DNA from: Rickettsiales bacterium
GTDB taxonomy: Bacteria; Pseudomonadota; Alphaproteobacteria; Rickettsiales; JALZUV01
DNA: 5,321 bases
Direction of reading: 5' to 3'
Assembly: GCA_023301245.1 (NCBI GenBank)
Contig: JALZUV010000301.1
Coordinates: 1-5,321, forward strand
Part shown: positions 1 to 5,321 of the stretch, in pieces
Layout of the letters: every line of letters begins with the position of its first letter
Numbering within the stretch: the stretch's first letter is position 1
Program-made: the position numbers and the translations under genes
The notes under the pieces: model-generated
Seen by the model: only the letters and a program-made list of their open reading frames with translations
What the model was told of the DNA's origin: nothing
The model's database searches: none

Positions 1-551
1 ATAACCCGCATTTATCGCAACGAGTTAGTCAAGACCAAACTCCCAAAACACTCATAATAGCCTGCAGTGACTCGCGCGTTAGCCCGCTATCAATTACTAA
101 CTCAAACTTTGGGGAAACCTTTGTTATTCGTAATGTTGCCAATCTTGTGCCACCTTATCAACCTAACCCTGATAGCTTACATGGTGTTTCTGCCGCTCTA
201 GAATTTGGGGTATGCCACTTACATGTTGAGAATATTATTGTAATGGGTCATAGCAACTGTGGTGGCATTCATGCAGCGTGCGAAGGTGTCGCTGCACCTG
301 ACGGACAAGATTTCAGCTTCATCTCCCCTTGGGTAGAAATTGCTAAAAATGCAAGTAACGAGCCCACTAAAACCGAGTGCGAACAGCAAGCCATTAAAAT
401 TTCATTACATAACCTAATGAGCTTCCCATGGATAGCTGAACGCGTTGAGAAAGGTGAACTAGAATTGCACGGCTGGTACTTCCGCATTGAAGACGGGAAA
501 CTGCTTTCCCTTCAAGATGGCCAATTCAGCGATGTACCTGCTACCACTTAA
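1..551 (+). CDS. Beta-class carbonic anhydrase, 5' end missing
   Basis: Zinc enzyme interconverting CO2 and bicarbonate, normally cytoplasmic, supplying bicarbonate to carboxylases and helping pH balance. The reading frame is open from the window edge (first complete codon at 3) and gives 182 visible residues before the TAA at 549-551. Counting from that codon, the first zinc motif CSDSR is at 21-25 (ligand Cys21, the Asp23/Arg25 dyad) and the second, HSNCGG, is at 83-88 (ligands His83, Cys86). RNVANLVPPY at 43-52 and the HGVSAALEFGV stretch are also family hallmarks. Judging by E. coli Can, where the first Cys is near residue 42, about 15-25 N-terminal residues lie outside the window. An in-frame GTG at 147 is not the start, because essential motifs precede it. 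The last 11 bases overlap the convergent hemF gene. The family is certain; the physiological role is inferred. Confidence 0.95.
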   Translation, partial: NPHLSQRVSQDQTPKTLIIACSDSRVSPLSITNSNFGETFVIRNVANLVPPYQPNPDSLHGVSAALEFGVCHLHVENIIVMGHSNCGGIHAACEGVAAPDGQDFSFISPWVEIAKNASNEPTKTECEQQAIKISLHNLMSFPWIAERVEKGELELHGWYFRIEDGKLLSLQDGQFSDVPATT

Positions 552-1380
552 CTTCTGGTGGTAACGACATAAGAATAGCCTCAGTATTACCGCCCGTCAT
601 AATGCCAAAGCGAGTTCCCCTGTCGTGCAGAAGGTTAAACTCCACATAGCGGCCGCGCTTATGTAACTGAATTTCCTTCTCTTGCTGCGTCCATTCTTTC
701 TCTAAGTTTCCACGTACAATTTGCGGGTAAATTTGCAGAAATGTTCGCCCAACTTCTTGTGTAAAGGCAAAATCTTTCTGCCAGTTTTCTTTGAGATAAT
801 CATAGAAAATACCGCCAATACCACGCGGTTCATTGCGGTGCGGTAGATAAAAATACTCATCACACCATTTTTTAAATCGCGCGTGATAATCTTCGCCATG
901 CTTATCGCAACAATCCTTTAATGCAGCGTGGAAGGCTAATTCATCGTCTTTATTAGGCAACATCGGCGTTAAATCTGCTCCGCCACCAAACCATGGGCTT
1001 GCCTCACCCGTCACAATCATGCGGGTATTCATGTGGACGGTCGGTATGTGGGGCGAGCGCATATGTGCTACGAGCGAGATACCTGCTGCCCAAAAACGTG
1101 GATCATCAGTGGCATGGGTCATTTCTTTACGGAACTTTTCGGAGAACTCACCGTGAACGATGGAGATATTAACGCCGACTTTCTCAAATATTTCACCGCG
1201 CATAAGCGACATTTCACCGCCACCTTGGGTTAATTCATCTGGCTCTTTTTGCCATTTTGTGCGCTTAAAACTAGCATTACTGCCCGTTTCACGCTCAATT
1301 TGTTCAAATGCATCACAAATTTGATTACGTAAATCGCGGAACCAATCGGTTGCCAGTTGTTTCTTTTTCTCTAATTCCAT
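541..1380 (-). CDS. hemF: Oxygen-dependent coproporphyrinogen III oxidase
   Basis: Cytoplasmic haem-biosynthesis enzyme that uses O2 to oxidatively decarboxylate coproporphyrinogen III to protoporphyrinogen IX. It has 279 residues. Motifs in order: GGGEMSLMRG (53-62), VGVNISIVHGEF (68-79), ISLVAHMRSP (101-110), TVHMNTR (114-120), WFGGGADLTP (130-139), FYLPHRNEPRGIGG (177-190) and RGRYVEFNL (242-250). His106, His116, His151 and His181 match the four conserved histidines of E. coli HemF (96, 106, 145, 175). The protein stops at SLPPEVKW, roughly 24 residues before the E. coli C-terminus; from memory, Rickettsia HemF also ends here, so this looks like a natural short form. The ATG at 1380 is preceded by a weak GAAG ribosome site. 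The gene is divergent from the phasin gene and convergent with the carbonic anhydrase gene. No clear promoter was found, but any must lie in the repeat-rich region 1381-1506. Confidence 0.96.
   Translation of the reverse strand: MELEKKKQLATDWFRDLRNQICDAFEQIERETGSNASFKRTKWQKEPDELTQGGGEMSLMRGEIFEKVGVNISIVHGEFSEKFRKEMTHATDDPRFWAAGISLVAHMRSPHIPTVHMNTRMIVTGEASPWFGGGADLTPMLPNKDDELAFHAALKDCCDKHGEDYHARFKKWCDEYFYLPHRNEPRGIGGIFYDYLKENWQKDFAFTQEVGRTFLQIYPQIVRGNLEKEWTQQEKEIQLHKRGRYVEFNLLHDRGTRFGIMTGGNTEAILMSLPPEVKW
542..563. repeat. Short inverted repeat over the convergent stop codons
   Basis: TACCAC (542-547) and GTGGTA (558-563) form a perfect 6-bp inverted repeat with a 10-base loop, placed on the overlapping 3' ends of the carbonic anhydrase and hemF genes. 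There is no T-run on either side, so it is not a convincing intrinsic terminator. It may be a chance repeat within coding sequence. Confidence 0.3.
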
Positions 1381-1418
1381 AGCGTTACTTCTACTGTGCT
1401 TTTGCCATCACGCAACGG

Positions 1419-1478
1419 TTATCTCTGCATGTTGCACTGCACAAATATCGTTGACTTGTGCAGCGCAACATGAGATAA
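1419..1478. promoter_or_regulatory. Large imperfect inverted repeat, probable divergent operator (PhaR-like)
   Basis: Left arm 1419-1444 and right arm 1456-1478 are reverse complements, apart from a 3-base TGC insertion (1426-1428) and one A/C mismatch (1436 against 1464), around an 11-base centre. The outer boxes are TTATCTC and GAGATAA. The inner boxes are TGTTGCACTGCACAA (1430-1444) and its inverse with one change (1456-1470), with centres 26 bp apart. Each inner box contains TGC-N3-GCA (1433-1441 and 1459-1467). TGC/GCA-type sites of this kind are known for PhaR, the repressor of phasin genes that senses polyhydroxyalkanoate. The right box lies between the candidate -35 and -10 of the phasin promoter, as expected for a repressor. 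The repeat is seen directly; assignment to PhaR is inference. Confidence 0.6.
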
Positions 1479-1479
1479 G
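1451..1479 (+). promoter_or_regulatory. Candidate sigma-70-type promoter of the phasin gene
   Basis: TTGACT at 1451-1456 (5 of 6 matches to the -35 consensus), a 17-base spacer, and GATAAG at 1474-1479 (4 of 6 matches to the -10 consensus). Transcription would begin near 1486, giving a leader of about 20 bases before the ATG. The right operator box (1456-1470) fills most of the spacer. A second AT-rich box, TATAAA at 1484-1489, has no good -35 at the right distance. Confidence 0.5.
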
Positions 1480-1494
1480 GAAGTATAAACACAC

Positions 1495-1500
1495 AAGGAG
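1495..1500 (+). promoter_or_regulatory. Strong ribosome binding site of the phasin gene
   Basis: AAGGAG lies six bases before the ATG at 1507. It is close to the ideal Shine-Dalgarno sequence and the best such site in the window alongside that of the response regulator, consistent with an abundant granule protein. Confidence 0.8.
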
Positions 1501-1506
1501 AACATT

Positions 1507-1911
1507 ATGTTTGATCAATTTATGAAAGGCTTTGAGTCTTACAAATTACCACAGCTTGACACGAGCAAGCTTTTTGCTATCCAACAAAAAAATATTGAGG
1601 CTTTTGCAGCCGTGGCAAAAGAGATGGGCGAATCTGTACAGGAAATCGCACAGAAATCAGCCGCTTACGCCCAAGAAAATGTTGAGGCAGCGATTAGCGC
1701 TTCTAACGAAGTATTTTCTAGCACTGCACCTGACCAAAATGCAGCCAAGCAAGGCGAATTTGTAAAACAATCTGCTTCAACTAACACTAAGCAAGCGAAA
1801 GAAATTACTGACCTTGCAACAAAAACTCAGTTTAAAGCGATGGAAACATTGAATAAGCGTTTTAACGCTAGCATCGAAGAAGCTAAAGAATTGGCGAAAA
1901 AAGCAGCATAA
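1507..1911 (+). CDS. Phasin family protein (PHA granule-associated, PhaP-like)
   Basis: Small protein of 134 residues with the features of the Phasin_2 family. These coat polyhydroxyalkanoate granules in the cytoplasm and limit their coalescence. The family signature is QQKNIEAFAAVAKEM (26-40), followed by long amphipathic alanine-, glutamate- and lysine-rich helices to the C-terminal NKRFNASIEEAKELAKKAA (116-134). It has no cysteine and no tryptophan, only two prolines (15 and 75), no signal peptide and no membrane segment. Start choice is firm: ATG with AAGGAG six bases upstream. It ends in tandem TAA TAG stops and is followed by a strong terminator, so it is a single-gene transcript. A promoter with PhaR-like boxes lies upstream. 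No PHA synthase or PhaR gene is visible here, so the granule role rests on family membership; some phasin-family proteins act outside PHA storage. Confidence 0.9.
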   Translation: MFDQFMKGFESYKLPQLDTSKLFAIQQKNIEAFAAVAKEMGESVQEIAQKSAAYAQENVEAAISASNEVFSSTAPDQNAAKQGEFVKQSASTNTKQAKEITDLATKTQFKAMETLNKRFNASIEEAKELAKKAA

Positions 1912-1936
1912 TAGCTGAATTTTACACAATTTAAGC

Positions 1937-1964
1937 GGGGAGGGCGAAAGCTCTCCCCTTTTTT
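1937..1964 (+). terminator. Intrinsic terminator of the phasin gene
   Basis: A 9-bp stem, GGGGAGGGC (1937-1945) with GCTCTCCCC (1950-1958), including one G-U pair in the plus-strand RNA, is closed by a GAAA tetraloop and followed by six T (1959-1964). On the minus strand the G-U pair becomes an A-C mismatch and no T-run follows, so it is a poor terminator for the sensor kinase transcript that ends at 1992. Confidence 0.93.
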
Positions 1965-1991
1965 ATTCTAGGGCCATTAGAAGTTAAATGA

Positions 1992-3317
1992 CTATAGCGG
2001 TAGGCTCACAACAACACGCAAGCCATCGCCATGAGGTGAATCATTTAACGATACATCGCCACCATGCGAATGGACAATATCGCGCACGATGGTCAAACCC
2101 AAACCTGCTCCACCCGTTTCGCTATTGCGCGATTCTTCCAAGCGGTTAAAGGCACGGAACACTTCTTCGTGCTTATCTTTGGGAATACCTTGGCCATTAT
2201 CATCGACCATAATTAAGCAGCGTTTTCGGCGAAGTTTGACACTAATCCAGCATTTATCGCCATAACGTAGCGAATTATCGATTAAATTGCGTAATACACG
2301 AATAATAGCCTGACGCTTTACGCTAATAGAACGATCGGGTAAATCACCCAAGCTTAGGTTGGAATCACGCCGCTGATAAGGTTCTGCTGCTTGCGTAATA
2401 AGCTCAGCAATCGTGAGTGACTCGGCATCCTTGCTGCCTTCACCACTGGCGAATGCTAGGTACGACTCCACCATGTTTTGCATTTCGCTAACATCTTTGC
2501 GTAAATCGACTAGGCCTTCATCTTTGCTTAGCATCTCAAGTTCTAACTTCATACGCGTCAAGGGTGTACGTAAATCGTGGCTAATACCGGCCAGCATTGC
2601 GGTGCGGCTTTCGACTTGTCGGCGAATACGCCCACGCATTTCCATAAAGGCTTGCGCAGCTTGGCGGACTTCTTGCGCCCCCGACGGACGGAAACCCTCG
2701 ACCTCTTGCCCCCGACCAAACTTTTCGGCCGCACGCGATAGCTGCACGATGGGCCTTATTTGGTTACGCAGGAATAAAATAGCCACTAAAACCAATAACA
2801 GCGATGAACCCACCATCCAGCCAACAAAAATCAGCGTGGTTGAGCTAGCGAGACGTTTCTTCGGCGCCTCAATTCGCAACATTGAATTACGAATAGGAAT
2901 GAAAATATTGAGCTGCTCTGTGTCTTCTACATAGCGTAAAGCAAAGGGGCGGTTAATACGCTGGGCTAATTGCTCTTGAAATAATGGGAAATGTGCTTTT
3001 GATGAGCGCTTCGGCAAGTTGCTCTGCATGGGCGGCATAAGCCCCACACGTAGGCCATAGTTTCGTTTGGCTTGCAGCGCCAACCAACGCCGCCGCTCCA
3101 CATCATTTGCATATTCCCAATGTTCAACTAACCATGTAACTTCTCCAGCGAGCGACGATGACAATTGTCGTGTAACACTGGCCCAGTGCTTATCATAGAA
3201 GATGAATACAGCAATTAGTTGGATGAATAATATGGGTAAAACCAGAATCATCAACGCACGTGCGAATAAGGTTTTGGGGGTAATGCGACGGAAAAATCGG
3301 GCGATTGGTTTTACCAT
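1992..3317 (-). CDS. EnvZ-like membrane sensor histidine kinase
   Basis: Inner-membrane sensor kinase of 441 residues, expected to autophosphorylate and pass phosphate to the regulator encoded just upstream. Order of parts: cytoplasmic N-terminus, membrane helix about 20-41, periplasmic domain about 42-158 containing the EnvZ-like FYDKHWASVTRQL stretch, second helix about 160-183, and HAMP about 184-237. Next come the dimerisation/phosphoacceptor box SHDLRTPLTR with His247, the N box NLIDNSLRYG (344-353), the G1 box DDNGQGIP (372-379), the F-like box VFRAFNRLE (387-395) and the G2 box GGAGLGLTIV (402-411). All kinase boxes are intact, so the enzyme should be active. The start ATG shares one base with the regulator's stop (TAATG), with a weak GGTGAG site six bases before it, so translation is probably coupled. 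The signal is unknown; the periplasmic domain resembles the EnvZ class only broadly. Confidence 0.95.
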   Translation of the reverse strand: MVKPIARFFRRITPKTLFARALMILVLPILFIQLIAVFIFYDKHWASVTRQLSSSLAGEVTWLVEHWEYANDVERRRWLALQAKRNYGLRVGLMPPMQSNLPKRSSKAHFPLFQEQLAQRINRPFALRYVEDTEQLNIFIPIRNSMLRIEAPKKRLASSTTLIFVGWMVGSSLLLVLVAILFLRNQIRPIVQLSRAAEKFGRGQEVEGFRPSGAQEVRQAAQAFMEMRGRIRRQVESRTAMLAGISHDLRTPLTRMKLELEMLSKDEGLVDLRKDVSEMQNMVESYLAFASGEGSKDAESLTIAELITQAAEPYQRRDSNLSLGDLPDRSISVKRQAIIRVLRNLIDNSLRYGDKCWISVKLRRKRCLIMVDDNGQGIPKDKHEEVFRAFNRLEESRNSETGGAGLGLTIVRDIVHSHGGDVSLNDSPHGDGLRVVVSLPL

Positions 3318-3985
3318 TATGCGCTCACCACCAGCTTATAGCCCTTGCCGCGCACGGTTTGCACCGCCTTGCTTTCCCCTAGTTTTTTGCGTAGACGGCC
3401 AACTTGCACATCAACGTGCCGCAAATTATCGCCCCCCTCTAAGTAAACCGCCAGTAGTTCACGCGGTAAAGGCTCGTTAGGTTTGGCCGCTAATGCCGAG
3501 AGTATTTCTCGCTCGGCGGTGGTGAGGGAAATAACGCCTTCCACCTCATGCACCAGCGATTGTGTTTCGTGGGTAAATTCAAACCCATCAAAATTGATAC
3601 TGACCGATATCTGCTGCTCATGTACCGTACGTTTGAGAATATTGCCAAGGCGAAGTAAGAGCTCGCGTGGCTCGAATGGCTTAGTCAAATAATCTTCTAC
3701 GCCAGACTCTAGCCCAGCGATACGGTCGTCTGCCGTGTCCATCGCCGTTAGCATTAAAATGGGAGGGGCGCTGTCAGCACTTAACTCAGCAGAAAATTCT
3801 AAGCCTGTTTGATTAGGCATCATCACATCAAGCACCATAACATCGGGCTTTAGCAGCGATAAGGTTTGCTTGGCTTTCTCAGTATCTTCAGCCGTGCTGA
3901 CAATATAGCCTTGCTCGGTTAAATAGCGCTCCAACAAACTGCGCAAGCGGGCATCGTCATCTACTACTAGAATATGCGCGCTCAT
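3317..3985 (-). CDS. OmpR-family response regulator (PetR-like)
   Basis: Cytoplasmic DNA-binding regulator of 222 residues. The receiver domain (about 3-118) has the acidic pocket Asp9-Asp11, phosphoacceptor Asp53 in VLDVMMP, Thr80 in MLTA, and Lys102 in TKPFEPREL. The C-terminal winged helix (about 130-220) ends in VDVQVGRLRKKLGE and VRGKGYKL, typical of OmpR/PhoB proteins. The receiver resembles the alphaproteobacterial PetR type. The ATG at 3985 is chosen because an AAGGAG lies five bases upstream and the codon forms a classic ATGA overlap with the stop of the Smr gene; a GTG at 4018 would add 11 residues before the conserved HILVVDDD strand and lies inside the Smr gene. It is the third gene of the mltA operon and the obvious partner of the downstream kinase. 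Target promoters are unknown. Confidence 0.95.
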   Translation of the reverse strand: MSAHILVVDDDARLRSLLERYLTEQGYIVSTAEDTEKAKQTLSLLKPDVMVLDVMMPNQTGLEFSAELSADSAPPILMLTAMDTADDRIAGLESGVEDYLTKPFEPRELLLRLGNILKRTVHEQQISVSINFDGFEFTHETQSLVHEVEGVISLTTAEREILSALAAKPNEPLPRELLAVYLEGGDNLRHVDVQVGRLRKKLGESKAVQTVRGKGYKLVVSA

Positions 3986-4503
3986 AGCCGCTCCTTGCGC
4001 TTTAGTAATAACAGCCACGCCCCGGCACCGCCATCATGGGCTTTTGCTTGCTGATAACTTAAGATAAGGCGCCGATTTTCTGGGTAATTGACCCATTTTG
4101 GTAAAGCAGCGCGCAGCACGCCTTGGCCGCCTGTCATTTTACCATAGCCCGTAATAACACGAAGTAAGCGGCGACCATTATCGGATGATTGGCTAATAAA
4201 TTGCTGAAATAACTCAACCGCCTGTTCTTGTGTATAGCCATGTAAATCTAACGTAGCATCAGGGCGGTCGCGCTTAATTTGCTTGAGCGATGTACCACTA
4301 ATTTGGCTGGTATCGCCTGGGTGTAAATCATCTGCCGTAGGTTTCCGATAAATGGGGGAGGCAGCAGGGGTATCCCCGCGTATTTCAATCGCTGGAGTTA
4401 CCGACTCATCATCAATTGCCAGCGATGGTGATGTTGTTACAATATCGCGGGTGAAATTATGCCATACTTGTTTTTCTTGTTGGCTTAAGGTGCGATTCTC
4501 CAT
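3982..4503 (-). CDS. Smr (MutS2 C-terminal-like) domain protein
   Basis: Protein of 173 residues. The first 80 or so are polar and low in conserved features, probably a flexible arm. The Smr domain spans about 83-170: DLHG (86-89) in TLDLHGYTQEQA, then VITGYGKMTGGQGVLR (116-131), then HDGGAGAWLLLLKR (156-169). Smr domains are known from MutS2 and from stand-alone proteins with DNA- or RNA-nicking activity; which substrate this one has cannot be read from the sequence. The ATG at 4503 shares one base with the mltA stop (TAATG), and the stop overlaps the regulator start by four bases (ATGA). The ribosome site is weak (AAAGGCG about 9 bases upstream), which suggests reinitiation after mltA. An MltA-Smr neighbour pair is familiar from alphaproteobacteria. 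No membrane segment or signal peptide is present. Confidence 0.9.
   Translation of the reverse strand: MENRTLSQQEKQVWHNFTRDIVTTSPSLAIDDESVTPAIEIRGDTPAASPIYRKPTADDLHPGDTSQISGTSLKQIKRDRPDATLDLHGYTQEQAVELFQQFISQSSDNGRRLLRVITGYGKMTGGQGVLRAALPKWVNYPENRRLILSYQQAKAHDGGAGAWLLLLKRKERL
3991..3996 (-). promoter_or_regulatory. Ribosome binding site that fixes the response-regulator start
   Basis: CTCCTT on the plus strand reads AAGGAG on the coding strand, five bases before the ATG at 3985. It lies within the last codons of the Smr gene and supports the ATG over the upstream GTG at 4018. Confidence 0.8.
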
Positions 4504-5321
4504 TAGCGAGTCGCCTTTGGTTTTAACACCGTATAGCGAGCTTTTTGATGCATTCTCCCTGCTAATTCACCCACGCCTTTGCCATGGCCTAAGAACCAAT
4601 CAATGCGCTTTTCGCTTTTGATGGCGCTGCCAGTATCTTGTGCAATAGCCAAATGCAAACTGGGCATTTTCGCATCGGGCAAGGTGGTTTCGATTAGAAC
4701 GGGCGTGCCGTAAGCAATATGTTTCGGGTCAACCGCGATAGAGCCTCGCGCGGTGAGTGGCACACCTTGCGCGCCTATCGCCTCATCCGCCTTTTGCTTT
4801 TGGAAAAAAATGTAAGAGGGGTTATGCCACAAGATGCGATTCATTTCTTTAGGGTTGGCCTTTAGCCACTTTTTAATGCCCTGCATTGAAACTTCGGCAC
4901 CTTCAATCAGCCCTTCGGCCACCATCTTTTTACCAATAGAATTGTAAGTTTGGCCATTTTTAGCGGCAAAACCTAAGCCCATAATAGAGCCATCTGGCAG
5001 CAGCACTTTGCCCGAACCTTGAATATGTAGAAAGAATAAATCGACCTTGTCTTTCACCCAAAGCAGCGGAGTCTCCTTATGCTTTAAAGCGCCTTCATCA
5101 ATTTTTTGACGGGTGAGGTAAGGTTTTTTAAAATCTTTCGGCACGGCCCAAACTGGGTACGGGTAATCGGCAGAAGGGGTTAGCGAACCTTCAATGAGGG
5201 GCAAAAAATAGGCGGTAAGTTTGCCCTCATCGGTTAGCAGTTGCGGGCGATAATAATCCACAAAGAATTGGCGCTTCTCATTGGCTGAATAAAGGCGCTT
5301 TTGATAAAAGCGGGCGCAGAA
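4503..5321 (-). CDS. mltA: Membrane-bound lytic murein transglycosylase A, 5' end missing
   Basis: Lytic transglycosylase that cleaves the MurNAc-GlcNAc bond of peptidoglycan to give 1,6-anhydro ends; the family members are outer-membrane lipoproteins or periplasmic. The frame is open to the right edge, giving 272 visible residues; the first codons read FCARFYQKRLYSANEK. Landmarks in visible numbering: LTAYFLPLIEGS (35-46, the usual FTGYY region), DLFFLHIQGSG (94-104), YNSIGKKM (126-133), HNPSYIFF (166-173), VPLTARGSIAVDP (187-199) and QDTGSAIK (228-235). Asp229 in the last motif corresponds to the catalytic aspartate of E. coli MltA (Asp308). A GTG at 5261 is not the start, since homologous sequence continues upstream. 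The signal peptide and promoter lie outside the window. The gene heads the visible part of the operon and overlaps the Smr gene by one base. Confidence 0.93.
   Translation of the reverse strand, partial: FCARFYQKRLYSANEKRQFFVDYYRPQLLTDEGKLTAYFLPLIEGSLTPSADYPYPVWAVPKDFKKPYLTRQKIDEGALKHKETPLLWVKDKVDLFFLHIQGSGKVLLPDGSIMGLGFAAKNGQTYNSIGKKMVAEGLIEGAEVSMQGIKKWLKANPKEMNRILWHNPSYIFFQKQKADEAIGAQGVPLTARGSIAVDPKHIAYGTPVLIETTLPDAKMPSLHLAIAQDTGSAIKSEKRIDWFLGHGKGVGELAGRMHQKARYTVLKPKATR

Noticed and set aside
147..149. GTG as start of the carbonic anhydrase
   Set aside because: The CSDSR zinc motif and RNVANL lie upstream in the same frame, so the gene begins before the window.
1419..1478. The inverted repeat as an intrinsic terminator or RNA hairpin
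   Set aside because: It lies upstream of both divergent genes, overlaps the candidate promoter, has no T-run, and contains interior TGC-N3-GCA boxes that fit protein binding better.
1937..1964. The terminator as bidirectional, also serving the kinase operon
   Set aside because: In the minus-strand RNA the stem has an A-C mismatch and no U-run follows, so activity in that direction would be weak.
2413..2934. 173-codon plus-strand reading frame opposite the sensor kinase
   Set aside because: It is antisense to the intact kinase domain, has no ribosome site or recognisable domain, and has a shadow-frame composition rich in Ser, Arg and Ile.
3986..4018. GTG at 4018 as start of the response regulator, adding 11 residues
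   Set aside because: The ATG at 3985 has an AAGGAG five bases upstream, forms an ATGA overlap with the Smr gene and begins just before the conserved receiver strand.
5259..5261. GTG as start of mltA
   Set aside because: The frame continues open to the window edge with family-like sequence, and a start here would leave no signal peptide.

Overview
The window carries seven protein-coding genes of a bacterial chromosome with moderate GC content, and no RNA genes, mobile elements or CRISPR. Gene content points to an alphaproteobacterium: a Phasin_2-type phasin, an oxygen-dependent coproporphyrinogen III oxidase of the short form I associate from memory with Rickettsia-like lineages, an MltA-Smr gene pair, and an OmpR/PetR-type two-component system. 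The species cannot be named from this sequence, and nothing looks recently transferred.

Layout. Positions 1-551 (+) hold the 3' part of a beta-class carbonic anhydrase whose start lies before the window. It converges on hemF (541-1380, -), and the two genes overlap by 11 bases at their stop codons. A 126-base divergent intergenic region (1381-1506) separates hemF from a phasin gene (1507-1911, +). This region contains a large imperfect inverted repeat, two TGC-N3-GCA operator-like boxes and a candidate sigma-70-type promoter. The phasin gene ends in tandem stops and a strong intrinsic terminator (1937-1964).

From 5321 down to 1992 on the minus strand runs a tightly packed operon: mltA (start beyond the right edge), an Smr-domain gene, an OmpR-family response regulator and an EnvZ-like sensor kinase. 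Neighbouring genes overlap by 1, 4 and 1 bases, which indicates co-transcription and translational coupling.

How they work together. MltA trims peptidoglycan in the envelope. The sensor kinase and regulator form a complete phosphorelay (His247 to Asp53) and probably report on an envelope or periplasmic condition. The Smr protein is probably a nucleic-acid-acting enzyme of unknown target. The phasin coats polyhydroxyalkanoate granules, and its promoter appears to carry a PhaR-like operator that may also face hemF. The main point worth pursuing is that shared divergent control region. The rest is ordinary housekeeping gene content with some compact-genome features.
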